DNA of 11,156 nucleotides from an uncultured Clostridia bacterium (GCA_944363005.1 CALVTV010000134.1:1-11156), one strand, 5' to 3'. Shown: positions 1 to 5,997, numbered from the stretch's first letter. The notes: generated by a model from the letters alone, not told the origin. Program-made: numbers and translations.

Positions 1-11
1 GTTTTGCAACT

Positions 12-44
12 AAAAAACAAACTCCCGCCTCTCGCGAGAGTTTG
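12..44 (-). terminator. Rho-independent terminator, distal of two
   Basis: Read on the minus strand, an 11-bp stem (CAAACTC at 44-38 pairing with GAGTTTG at 24-18, extended inward by a G-U pair and CGC/GCG) with a GAGAG loop is followed directly by six T (17-12). This is a textbook intrinsic terminator for leftward transcription. The only leftward gene visible upstream of it is the exported protein ending at 106. Confidence 0.8.
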
Positions 45-56
45 TCGATGGTCTGA

Positions 57-87
57 AAAGCGGACACCCGAAGAAGGTGTCCGCTTT
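57..87 (-). terminator. Hairpin terminator of the exported-protein gene, proximal
   Basis: A perfect 12-bp inverted repeat, AAAGCGGACACC (57-68) and GGTGTCCGCTTT (76-87), with a 7-base loop, lies 19 bp after the stop codon of the gene ending at 106. The T tract on the leftward side is short (TTTT then CAG), so termination may be incomplete here. That could explain the second, stronger terminator just beyond. Confidence 0.7.
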
Positions 88-105
88 CTCTTTGATGCTG
101 CGGCG

Positions 106-900
106 TTACAGCATCTGCTTCCAAAGCTCGAAATTCTCCTCGCTGGGCACAGCGCTCTCGTAGATCCAGCCTTCTTTCAGCTCGTCATAGGTCATCTCTT
201 CGGACAGAACGCCCGTCTGCACCGGGCTGACGTCCTGCGCAAACTGCGCGATGCGTTCCTGCAAATCAGCGGCATCTTCGGCCTGCGCATCGACGGCCAG
301 GCAACGCACTTCCAATCCGGAGAGCGCAAAGACTTCGCCGTCAATCTGAATACCGCCGACATAGCGGGCGGCTTTGACTTCGTCCAGCGTCAGCACGCGC
401 TCGGTGAGCAGCGCGTTTTCGCTCTGCGTGCCCGTTACCGCGGCCATCGCGTCCCATTGCGCCTGAACCGCGGTCAGGGGAGCAAACTCGCTGGGGAAGC
501 GCTGCGGGAGCAGAGAAAAGAGCATAACCGGCTCTTCGGCTTGCTGGTTGTAGGCCTCTACCTGCTCGGCCAGCGCCGTCAGCTGCGCAAAGTCGATGAC
601 GCCCTGCACGCTCTCGAGCCCGACCTTCTCCCAGAGGGCGTCGTCCGAGACCTCAAACCACGTCTGATACAGCGACGAAATGCAGCCGTATACGGTGCCG
701 TCCTCGGCGGCGAGCGCCAGCGGCCCCTCCAAATCCAGGGCAAGCACTTCGCCGGCCTCTGCCTTGCTCAGCAGTTCGCCATTGGTGAGCGTCAGGGCGT
801 CAGCGGGCGGCTGCACCCCTGCGGCGGCAGAGGCTGTCAGCGGAATCACCAAAAGGACACAGAGCAGAAGGGAAAAAATACCTTTAAAACGGGTTTTCAT
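106..900 (-). CDS. Exported protein of unknown function (264 aa)
   Basis: I do not recognise a family. The protein opens with a clear Sec signal peptide: basic residues (MKTRFKG), a hydrophobic core at about residues 8-21 (IFSLLLCVLLVIPL), then an Ala-Ser-Ala site, so cleavage after about residue 25 is likely. No lipobox is seen, and the Cys in the core is not in a lipoprotein context. The mature part is rich in Ala, Glu and Asp, acidic overall, has two Cys and no further membrane segment, so it should be released or held in the cell wall space. The start at 900 is preferred because AGGAG (912-908) is 7 nt away; the in-frame ATG at 906 leaves only 1 nt. It has its own near-consensus promoter (1041-1069), a leader of about 130 nt and a terminator, so it is monocistronic. 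The upstream XRE gene on the same strand is a candidate regulator. Confidence 0.75.
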   Translation of the reverse strand: MKTRFKGIFSLLLCVLLVIPLTASAAAGVQPPADALTLTNGELLSKAEAGEVLALDLEGPLALAAEDGTVYGCISSLYQTWFEVSDDALWEKVGLESVQGVIDFAQLTALAEQVEAYNQQAEEPVMLFSLLPQRFPSEFAPLTAVQAQWDAMAAVTGTQSENALLTERVLTLDEVKAARYVGGIQIDGEVFALSGLEVRCLAVDAQAEDAADLQERIAQFAQDVSPVQTGVLSEEMTYDELKEGWIYESAVPSEENFELWKQML

Positions 901-1006
901 GTTCATTCTCCTCTCTTTTCAGATGCGATGGGTTCCTGAGGAAGGGAAAAATATGCGCTGACGGATCGCGTTGCGTCGGGCGGGGAAATGAAACGCGCCA
1001 GGGCAT
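884..1006 (-). CDS. Possible short upstream ORF (40 codons) in the leader
   Basis: On the minus strand AAAGGAG (1022-1016) is a strong ribosome binding site placed 9 nt before an ATG at 1006. That frame stays open for 40 codons, with a TAA at 886-884, so it overlaps the first 17 bases of the exported-protein gene in another frame. The peptide (begins MPWRVSFPRP) is rich in Pro, Arg and charged residues and resembles no family I know. It may be a leader peptide that couples translation to the gene downstream, or chance. The ribosome binding site is the main support. Confidence 0.25.
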   Translation of the reverse strand: MPWRVSFPRPTQRDPSAHIFPFLRNPSHLKREENEHENPF

Positions 1007-1040
1007 CTTTTGTGACTCCTTTTGTTATATATCCACATTC

Positions 1041-1069
1041 ACTATAGCAAAAAAGCACAGAATTGTCAA
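1041..1069 (-). promoter_or_regulatory. Sigma-A-type promoter of the exported-protein gene
   Basis: On the minus strand there is a perfect -35 TTGACA (1069-1064), a 17-bp spacer, and a -10 TATAGT (1046-1041). Transcription should start near 1034, giving a leader of about 130 nt. Five of the six -35 bases (1068-1064) lie inside the left arm of the inverted repeat at 1055-1100, so a protein bound there would block the promoter. Confidence 0.85.
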
Positions 1070-1100
1070 CCGTGTTTGATAAAAAATGACAATTCTGTGC
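1055..1100. repeat. Perfect 14-bp inverted repeat overlapping a promoter; operator or terminator
   Basis: GCACAGAATTGTCA (1055-1068) and TGACAATTCTGTGC (1087-1100) are exact reverse complements separated by 18 bp; the arm centres are 32 bp apart, about three helical turns. On the minus strand the second arm is followed by TTTTTT, so the same bases could also form a terminator-like hairpin behind the XRE gene. The left arm contains most of the -35 of the next promoter. An operator with two half-sites on one face of the helix is a reasonable reading, but the binding protein is not shown by the sequence. Confidence 0.7.
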
Positions 1101-1137
1101 GAGGACGATGGAGCTTATGGGCAAATGCGATCTGCGC

Positions 1138-1175
1138 AAAAAAGCCCGGACAGACGAGCGTCTGCGCGGGCTTTT
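1138..1175 (-). terminator. Rho-independent terminator of the XRE gene
   Basis: On the minus strand, AAAAGCCCG (1175-1167) pairs with CGGGCTTTT, with an inner CAGACG/CGTCTG stem separated by a small internal mismatch, and the tract ends in TTTTTT (1143-1138). The hairpin begins at the last base of the stop codon of the XRE gene. Confidence 0.85.
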
Positions 1176-1543
1176 CACTCTTCGGTTGAACGGTCGCTTT
1201 CGGCTACGCTTTGGCAAAGCGAGAGCATCAGCTTGCGCGCCTTGGCGGAACAGCCGGTAGCAAGGTGCGTAATGGCGCGGCAAAACATCGCGGCATCCTC
1301 GTCCGGCGCGGCCGTATAGAGTTCCTCGATGGCGCAGCCGTTGAGCAGCGAAGCCAACGGAACATGCAGCACCTGGGCAATGTGCGCCAGCTGTTCCAGC
1401 GAGGCCGGGCGTTCGCCGCGCTCCAGGCGCCCAAAGTGCAGTTGTGAAATTTTGAGCTTTTCGGCGGTTTGCTCCTGTGTCAGGCTGGCTTGCATACGGG
1501 CCTGGCGAATATTGCGCCCGATGACTTTGTAGGAAACGAGCAC
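1175..1543 (-). CDS. XRE-family transcriptional regulator (122 aa, GTG start)
   Basis: The first 62 residues form a Cro/CI-type helix-turn-helix: the segment at about residues 9-60 (GRNIRQAR, LTQEQTAEKLKIS, FGRLERGERPASLEQLAHIAQVL) has the family pattern of a Gln-containing recognition region and the E-x-G-x-R-x-P turn. The remaining 60 residues are alpha-helical looking, with several Cys and Ala, and match no domain I recognise; they may serve dimerisation or effector sensing. The GTG at 1543 is chosen because GGAGGGG lies 6 nt upstream. An in-frame ATG at 1630 would add 29 residues unlike any HTH N-terminus and has no good ribosome site. The gene stands alone between the rarA terminator and its own terminator, just upstream of the exported-protein gene. 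The likely role is repressor of itself or of that gene (inference). Confidence 0.85.
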   Translation of the reverse strand: MLVSYKVIGRNIRQARMQASLTQEQTAEKLKISQLHFGRLERGERPASLEQLAHIAQVLHVPLASLLNGCAIEELYTAAPDEDAAMFCRAITHLATGCSAKARKLMLSLCQSVAESDRSTEE

Positions 1544-1556
1544 CGTAATCCCCTCC

Positions 1557-1584
1557 GGTATCGATCTTGATACACATGGTATCC
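1557..1584. promoter_or_regulatory. Cluster of GGTATC/GATAC half-sites upstream of the XRE gene
   Basis: GGTATC occurs at 1557-1562 and again at 1578-1583, 21 bp apart (two helical turns), with the inverse GATAC at 1569-1573 between them. The cluster lies directly upstream of the ribosome binding site of the XRE gene. This is a plausible autoregulatory operator. I could not identify a convincing -35/-10 pair for the XRE gene in 1544-1670. Confidence 0.35.
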
Positions 1585-1670
1585 CCAAAAAGAGAAATTG
1601 AACACGTCTTAATTGGATAGATACTTCCAAATTTGGGGCTGGAGGGAAGGAAACTTTTTTTTATCACAGG

Positions 1671-1700
1671 AAAAACCGCCGTACAGCACCTGCACGGCGG
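1671..1700 (-). terminator. Rho-independent terminator of rarA
   Basis: On the minus strand, CCGCCGT (1700-1694) pairs with ACGGCGG, extended inward by a G-U pair and CAG/CTG around a 3-base loop, and is followed by TTTTT (1675-1671). It lies 12 bp after the rarA stop codon. Confidence 0.85.
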
Positions 1701-1712
1701 GAAATATGGCGT

Positions 1713-3020
1713 TTAGTCTTGTATACCGCGCAGCTTGCGGCGCTCCCGCAGCTTGAGTTCCTGGCCCTGATCGGAGGGCGTGTAATACTTTTTGCCGGCG
1801 ACCTCGGGGGGCATGTAGACCTGCTTGACCCAATGGCCGGGGTAATCGTGGGGATATTTGTAAACGCCGTTGGCGCCGACGCGCTCGTGCCCGGCGTAAT
1901 GGGTGTCGCGCAGGTGAACGGGAACAGGGCCAAAGCCGCCCTGCTGGGCGTCGGCCACGCAGGCGTCCAGCGCCATGACCACGGCGTTGGATTTCGGGCT
2001 TTCGCATACGGCGATGATCGCCTGCGCCAGGGAGAGCCGCGCTTCCGGCAGGCCGACCATTTCCAGCGCCTGGGCGGCGGCGACGGCCTGAAGCATCGCG
2101 GTGGGGTTGGCCAGGCCCACGTCTTCGCTGGCATGGGCGATGATGCGCCGGGCGATCAGCCGCGGATCGACGCCCGCGTAGAGCAGCCGCGCAAACCAGG
2201 CGAGCGCCGCGTCGGAATCGCTGCCGCGCATGCTCTTGCAAAACGCGGAGAGCATGTCGTAATAGAGCGACTCGTCGCAGCGGATGACCGGCTTTTGAAT
2301 GGATTCCTCGGCGATGGGCAATGTGATGTGGATGCGGCCTTCGGCATCGGCTTCGGTGGTCAGCACGGCCAATTCCAGCGCGCCCAGCGCCGAGCGCACG
2401 TCCCCGTTGGCGATGCGCGCGATATGGCGGGCGGCGTCTTCGTCGAGCAGTACGTTTATTTCGCCGAAGCCGCGTTCCTTGTCCGAGAGCGCGCGGCGCA
2501 TGGCCAGCAGCACGTCCTCCTGCGTCAGCGGCTCAAACTGGAAGATCCGGCACCGGCTGACGATGGCCGGCGTCATGGAGATCAGCGGGTTTTCCGTCGT
2601 GGAGCCGATGAAGCGCACTACGCCGCGCTCGATGGCCGGGAGGATGCTGTCGCTCTGCGACTTGTTCCAGCGGTGGCATTCGTCAAGAAGCAGGTACGTC
2701 GCCTGCCCGTAGAGCGAGCGGCGATCCTGCGCCTCCTTGATCACCTTGCGCACGTCCGCCACGCCGCTGGTCACGGCGTTGAGCTGCACGAAGGCGGAAT
2801 GCGTCGTGCCCGCGATGATGGAGGCGAGCGTCGTCTTGCCGCAGCCGGGCGGGCCGTAGAAGATGGAGGAAGTCATGCGGTCCGCCTCAATGGCCCGTCT
2901 AAGCAGGCGGCCCGGGCCGACGATGTGGCGTTGGCCGATGAACTCGTCGAGCGTGCGCGGGCGCATGCGGTCGGCCAGCGGGCTGAGCGCGGCCTCCTGG
3001 CTTGAAAACAGATCCTGCAT
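1713..3020 (-). CDS. rarA: Replication-associated recombination protein A, AAA+ ATPase
   Basis: RarA (MgsA; YrvN in Bacillus) is a cytosolic tetrameric AAA+ ATPase, related to clamp-loader subunits, that acts at stalled replication forks and at SSB-coated gaps. The 435 residues fit the family length. Visible motifs are the N-terminal RMRPRTLDEFIGQ block (19-30), Walker A GPPGCGKT (56-63), Walker B with LLLDECHR (Asp113-Glu114), sensor 1 GSTTENP (139-145), and SRCRIFQF with a likely arginine finger. The C-terminal MgsA region contains HASEDVGLANP and a YKYPHDYPGHWVKQVYMP-like block. In Walker B the usual Ile is Cys and HRF is HRW, a mild variation. ATG at 3020 has AGGGGAGGG placed 6 nt upstream. 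The gene has its own promoter (3050-3078) and terminator and is divergent from nrdD. Identification is firm. Confidence 0.96.
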   Translation of the reverse strand: MQDLFSSQEAALSPLADRMRPRTLDEFIGQRHIVGPGRLLRRAIEADRMTSSIFYGPPGCGKTTLASIIAGTTHSAFVQLNAVTSGVADVRKVIKEAQDRRSLYGQATYLLLDECHRWNKSQSDSILPAIERGVVRFIGSTTENPLISMTPAIVSRCRIFQFEPLTQEDVLLAMRRALSDKERGFGEINVLLDEDAARHIARIANGDVRSALGALELAVLTTEADAEGRIHITLPIAEESIQKPVIRCDESLYYDMLSAFCKSMRGSDSDAALAWFARLLYAGVDPRLIARRIIAHASEDVGLANPTAMLQAVAAAQALEMVGLPEARLSLAQAIIAVCESPKSNAVVMALDACVADAQQGGFGPVPVHLRDTHYAGHERVGANGVYKYPHDYPGHWVKQVYMPPEVAGKKYYTPSDQGQELKLRERRKLRGIQD

Positions 3021-3049
3021 GCGAATCCCTCCCCTGTGATGGTGACTCC

Positions 3050-3078
3050 ATTATAGCCCCGCAGGCGAAAAATGGCAA
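3050..3078 (-). promoter_or_regulatory. Sigma-A-type promoter of rarA
   Basis: On the minus strand there is -35 TTGCCA (3078-3073, one base from consensus), a 17-bp spacer, and a perfect -10 TATAAT (3055-3050). The predicted start gives a leader of about 22 nt before ATG 3020. Confidence 0.85.
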
Positions 3079-3221
3079 GGGCGGGGACGGATGCGCGTGA
3101 TCGGGAAGAAAAAACTAATTTTCGAAGGAAAAAAGCCGGTCATGCGCTCGTGATGCATAAACAGCCGCAGGCGCGACGGGCACAAACCCTTATGGCACAT
3201 CGAAAAATGATGTTGAGTGGA
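3079..3221. other. Non-coding spacer between divergent rarA and nrdD promoters
   Basis: The gap between the rarA and nrdD coding regions is 3021-3341. The stretch left over between the rarA promoter and the first NrdR-like box has no open frame with a ribosome site and no strong hairpin; I see nothing further in it. Confidence 0.6.
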
Positions 3222-3237
3222 TAACTATATCCTGTAT
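3222..3237. promoter_or_regulatory. NrdR-box-like dyad, distal
   Basis: TAACTATATCCTGTAT agrees with the published NrdR-box consensus (acaCwAtATaTwGtgt, from memory) at 11 of 16 positions, including the ACTATAT core. Its centre is 32 bp from that of the second box, the pair spacing typical of NrdR sites. The right half of the dyad is degenerate. Confidence 0.6.
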
Positions 3238-3246
3238 ATTCGGAAC

Positions 3247-3275
3247 TTGACAGGCACAAGATCTTGTGGTATAAA
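3247..3275 (+). promoter_or_regulatory. Sigma-A-type promoter of nrdD
   Basis: Perfect -35 TTGACA (3247-3252), a 17-bp spacer and -10 TATAAA (3270-3275). The spacer is almost entirely occupied by the palindrome CACAAGATCTTGTG, so a repressor bound there would exclude RNA polymerase. The expected start near 3282 gives a leader of about 60 nt. Confidence 0.85.
3254..3269. promoter_or_regulatory. NrdR-box-like palindrome in the promoter spacer
   Basis: A perfect 14-bp palindrome CACAAGATCTTGTG (3255-3268) matches the NrdR-box consensus at 12 of 16 positions over 3254-3269. NrdR is an ATP/dATP-sensing zinc-finger/ATP-cone repressor of ribonucleotide reductase genes that binds pairs of such boxes. 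Position, spacing to the first box and the target gene all agree. The nrdR gene itself is not in this window. Confidence 0.7.
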
Positions 3276-3294
3276 ATTGCTTGTTGAGAATGAA

Positions 3295-3309
3295 CCCCAG
3301 AATATGGGG
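3295..3309 (+). other. Small hairpin in the nrdD leader
   Basis: CCCCA (3295-3299) and TGGGG (3305-3309) form a 5-bp stem with loop GAATA, flanked by a direct repeat TTGAGAAT (3284-3291 and 3311-3318). It may shape or stabilise the leader. It lies upstream of the ribosome site and does not hide it. Confidence 0.4.
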
Positions 3310-3341
3310 CTTGAGAATATCAAAAGGGGCGGGGAATACAG

Positions 3342-5525
3342 TTGAAGATCATCAAAAGAAACAAGACCGAAGTGGATTTTAATGTCAATAAAATAGCGGT
3401 CGCCGTCTCCAAGGCGAACAGCGTGGTGCCCGAGAGCGAGCGGCTGACGCCCGTGCAGATTGAGCGCATCGCGGACTCCGTGCAGAAGCAGTGCGAGGCG
3501 ATGGGCCGCGCGCTGAACGTGGAGGAGATTCAGGACCTGGTGGAAACCCAGATCATGGCGCACGGCGCTTACGAGGTGGCCCGCCACTACATCACCTACC
3601 GCTACACGCGCAGCCTGGTGCGCCGCGCGAACACCACGGACGACCGGATTCTCACGCTCATCGAGTGCAACAACGAAGAGGTCAAGCAGGAGAACGCGAA
3701 CAAGGACCCGAGCGTCAACAGCGTGCAGCGCGATTACATGGCCGGCGAGGTCAGCCGCGACATCACCATGCGCCTTCTGCTGCCCGAGGACATCGTGCAG
3801 GCGCACCAGCAGGGCATCATCCATTTCCACGACGCGGATTACTACGCCCAGCACATGCACAACTGCGACTTGGTCAACCTGGAGGACATGCTCCAAAACG
3901 GCACGGTGATCTCCGGCACCATGATCGAAAAGCCGCACAGCTTTTCCACCGCCTGCAACATCGCCACGCAGATCATCGCGCAGGTCGCCTCCAACCAGTA
4001 CGGCGGCCAGTCGATTTCGCTGACGCATCTGGCGCCGTTCGTGCAGGTGTCCCGCGAGAAGATCACCGCGTCGGTCAAGCGCGAGTTTGAACTACTGGGC
4101 CTGTCCCCGCAGGATGAGCACCTGACGCAGATCGTCGAAAGCCGCCTGCACGAGGAGATTGAGCGCGGCGTGCAGACGATCCAGTATCAGGTCGTCACCC
4201 TGATGACCACCAACGGCCAGGCGCCGTTTGTGACGGTGTTCATGTACCTGAATGAGGCCAAGACGCCCCAGCTCAAGCGCGACCTGGCGATGATCATCGA
4301 GGAAGTGCTTCGCCAGCGCTACGAGGGCGTCAAGAACGAGGCAGGCGTGTACGTGACCCCGGCCTTCCCCAAGCTCATCTACGTGCTGGAGGAGGACAAC
4401 ATCACCGAGGATTCGCCCTACTGGTACCTGACGGAGCTGGCCGCCAAGTGCACCGCGCGGCGCATGGTGCCCGATTACATCTCCGAGAAGGTCATGCTGC
4501 AAAACAAGGTGGACAAGACCGGCCGCGGCAACTGCTATACCTGCATGGGCTGCCGCAGCTTCCTGACGCCCTATGTCGATGAAAACGGAGAGCCCAAGTA
4601 CTACGGCCGCTTCAATCAGGGCGTGGTGACCATCAACCTGGTGGATGTGGCCTGCACCGCCAGCCAGATGCACGGCGGCGAGGAAACCTTCTTCAAGGTG
4701 CTCGACGAACGCCTGGAGCTGTGCCATCGCGCGCTGCAATGCCGCCATGAGCGGCTGGAGGGCACGCTTTCCGACGCCGCGCCGATCCTCTGGCAGTACG
4801 GCGCGCTGGCGCGCCTGCCCAAGGGCGAACCGATTACCAAGCTGCTGCACGGCGGCTACTCCACGCTGTCGCTGGGCTACGCGGGCCTCTGGGAGTGCGT
4901 CTACGAGGCGACGGGCAAGAAGCTCACCGAGCCGGAGGGCGAAGCCTTTGGCCTGCGCGTGATGCAGGCGCTCAACGACGCCTGCGCCAAGTGGAAGGCA
5001 GCGGAGAACATCGACTATTCGCTCTACGGCACGCCGCTGGAGTCAACGACCTACAAGTTCGCCACCTGCCTGCAGAGGCGCTTTGGCCGCATCCCGGGCG
5101 TGACCGACCGCAACTACATCACCAACAGCTACCACGTCCACGTGACCGAGCCGATCGACGCGTTTGACAAGCTGGCGCTGGAGGCCAAGTTCCAGAAGCT
5201 CTCCCCGGGCGGAGCGATCAGCTACGTCGAGGTGCCGGACATGCAGAACAATATCGACGCCGTGCTCAGCGTGATGAAGTTCATTTACGACAACATCATG
5301 TACGCGGAGCTGAACACCAAGTCGGACTACTGCCAGGTCTGCGGCTGGGACGGCGAAATCGAGATCACCGAGCAGGACGGCAAGCTCATCTGGCGTTGCC
5401 CCAACTGCGGCAACACCGACCAGAACAAGATGAACGTCGCCCGCCGCACCTGCGGCTATATCGGCACGCAGTTCTGGAACCAGGGCCGAACGCAGGAGAT
5501 CCGCGAGCGCGTACTGCACCTGTAA
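3342..5525 (+). CDS. nrdD: Anaerobic (class III) ribonucleoside-triphosphate reductase
   Basis: NrdD reduces ribonucleoside triphosphates to deoxy forms for DNA synthesis without oxygen, using a glycyl radical made by NrdG. The 727 residues fit the family. In order: an N-terminal ATP-cone (about 1-95, allosteric ATP/dATP control); the ten-stranded barrel, with the MGCRSFL segment whose Cys404 is a probable catalytic cysteine; a C-terminal zinc site formed by Cys664, Cys667, Cys686 and Cys689; and the glycyl-radical motif RTCGYIG with Gly705. The start is TTG at 3342, seven bases after GGGG of the GGGGCGGGG ribosome site; it gives the usual MKIIKRNKTEVDF N-terminus. It has its own promoter with two NrdR-like boxes and its own terminator, so unlike in many genomes it is not in one simple operon with nrdG, which lies 0.7 kb downstream. 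Identification is firm. Confidence 0.97.
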   Translation: MKIIKRNKTEVDFNVNKIAVAVSKANSVVPESERLTPVQIERIADSVQKQCEAMGRALNVEEIQDLVETQIMAHGAYEVARHYITYRYTRSLVRRANTTDDRILTLIECNNEEVKQENANKDPSVNSVQRDYMAGEVSRDITMRLLLPEDIVQAHQQGIIHFHDADYYAQHMHNCDLVNLEDMLQNGTVISGTMIEKPHSFSTACNIATQIIAQVASNQYGGQSISLTHLAPFVQVSREKITASVKREFELLGLSPQDEHLTQIVESRLHEEIERGVQTIQYQVVTLMTTNGQAPFVTVFMYLNEAKTPQLKRDLAMIIEEVLRQRYEGVKNEAGVYVTPAFPKLIYVLEEDNITEDSPYWYLTELAAKCTARRMVPDYISEKVMLQNKVDKTGRGNCYTCMGCRSFLTPYVDENGEPKYYGRFNQGVVTINLVDVACTASQMHGGEETFFKVLDERLELCHRALQCRHERLEGTLSDAAPILWQYGALARLPKGEPITKLLHGGYSTLSLGYAGLWECVYEATGKKLTEPEGEAFGLRVMQALNDACAKWKAAENIDYSLYGTPLESTTYKFATCLQRRFGRIPGVTDRNYITNSYHVHVTEPIDAFDKLALEAKFQKLSPGGAISYVEVPDMQNNIDAVLSVMKFIYDNIMYAELNTKSDYCQVCGWDGEIEITEQDGKLIWRCPNCGNTDQNKMNVARRTCGYIGTQFWNQGRTQEIRERVLHL

Positions 5526-5541
5526 CCTGAAAAGCGCACAG

Positions 5542-5580
5542 TGTCCATCCTCCTTTCTTGCCGGAGTGATGGACATTTTT
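5542..5580 (+). terminator. Rho-independent terminator of nrdD
   Basis: TGTCCATC (5542-5549) pairs with GATGGACA (5568-5575), and CTCC with GGAG inside, leaving one bulged T and a 9-base loop; TTTTT follows at 5576-5580. It begins 17 bp after the nrdD stop. Confidence 0.9.
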
Positions 5581-5606
5581 CTTCCGCACGATTCCTCTGC
5601 ATGAAA

Positions 5607-5624
5607 TGTCAAAAAGTCTTGACA
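5607..5624. promoter_or_regulatory. Operator-like palindrome 1 of the membrane/XRE module
   Basis: TGTCAAAAAGTCTTGACA is the core of a perfect 9-bp inverted repeat (AAATGTCAA at 5604-5612, TTGACATTT at 5619-5627). Its right half is the -35 of the promoter. It is identical at 16 of 18 positions to the second palindrome at 5653-5670. The likely binder is the XRE protein encoded at 5998-6192 (inference). Confidence 0.75.
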
Positions 5625-5647
5625 TTTAAATCCTGTTCTGCTACACT
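5619..5647 (+). promoter_or_regulatory. Promoter of the membrane protein/XRE/nrdG unit
   Basis: Perfect -35 TTGACA (5619-5624), a 17-bp spacer, and -10 TACACT (5642-5647, four of six consensus bases). Transcription would start near 5654, at the edge of palindrome 2. Confidence 0.8.
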
Positions 5648-5652
5648 TGAAG

Positions 5653-5670
5653 TGTCAAAAACTTTTGACA
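5653..5670. promoter_or_regulatory. Operator-like palindrome 2 of the membrane/XRE module
   Basis: TGTCAAAAACTTTTGACA has perfect 8-bp arms around a 2-bp centre. It lies over the predicted transcription start, 46 bp centre to centre from palindrome 1, so the two sites bracket the -10 region. This is the layout expected for a repressor acting on its own promoter. Confidence 0.75.
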
Positions 5671-5705
5671 TTTTGAGCGCGTGGAAAAGGAAGGAAGGAA
5701 GAAAG

Positions 5706-5996
5706 ATGACGATGGGCGCGATGATTTTTCTCTTTGTTCTCCTCGCGGTTTTTGTGGGACTGGATGTGTTCATGCTGGTGTCCTTGCTTGCGCCGGGGGA
5801 CGAGCGCAATCAGGTCATCGTCTGGAAGGCCAGCGCGTTTACCCTTTTGGCGACGGTCGGCGCAAAGGTGCTGGACGTCATCGAGTGCTTCGTGCGGGCG
5901 CAGCCCTTGACCGCCAACCCACTGATTCAGCTGGAGACGACCGCGATTCTCTATTTTGTCGCGCTGCTGTTTTACCGCAGGAAGCACGGGGGCTGA
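5706..5996 (+). CDS. Small membrane protein paired with an XRE regulator (96 aa)
   Basis: I do not recognise a named family. The protein has three hydrophobic segments, at about residues 5-28, 37-60 and 73-91, a basic C-terminal tail (YRRKHGG), no signal peptidase site and no catalytic motif, so a small integral membrane protein is the best description. ATG at 5706 is chosen for the long purine-rich AAGGAAGGAAGGAAG before it; an ATG at 5712 is also possible. Upstream in-frame ATGs would start before the promoter. The stop codon is separated by one base from the ATG of the XRE gene, so the two are probably translationally coupled. Small membrane proteins cotranscribed with a short XRE regulator are common in Firmicutes, usually without known function. 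Confidence 0.85.
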   Translation: MTMGAMIFLFVLLAVFVGLDVFMLVSLLAPGDERNQVIVWKASAFTLLATVGAKVLDVIECFVRAQPLTANPLIQLETTAILYFVALLFYRRKHGG

Positions 5997-5997
5997 G

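Noticed and set aside
4..939. 311-codon plus-strand frame opposite the exported-protein gene
   Set aside because: No ribosome site, runs through two terminator hairpins, no domain; the minus-strand frame has a signal peptide, promoter and terminator.
1544..1630. N-terminal extension of the XRE regulator to an ATG at 1630
   Set aside because: The 29 extra residues are unlike an HTH N-terminus; GTG at 1543 has GGAGGGG at good spacing and the extension would cover the candidate operator.
903..1667. 254-codon minus-strand frame overlapping the XRE gene
   Set aside because: Crosses the XRE terminator and the promoter at 1041-1069, lacks a ribosome site, and has shadow-like Arg/Ala/Pro composition.
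1719..3005. 428-codon plus-strand frame opposite rarA
   Set aside because: Shadow of rarA, with composition typical of an antisense frame and no recognisable domain.
3225..4028. Minus-strand frame across the nrdD promoter and 5' end
   Set aside because: Val/His/Asp/Leu-rich antisense frame that would cross the nrdD promoter and NrdR-like boxes; no domain.
5604..5672. Palindromes read as a transcription terminator after nrdD
   Set aside because: The nrdD terminator at 5542-5580 is complete; the palindromes are AT-rich, sit on a consensus promoter, and occur as a matched pair, which fits operators better.
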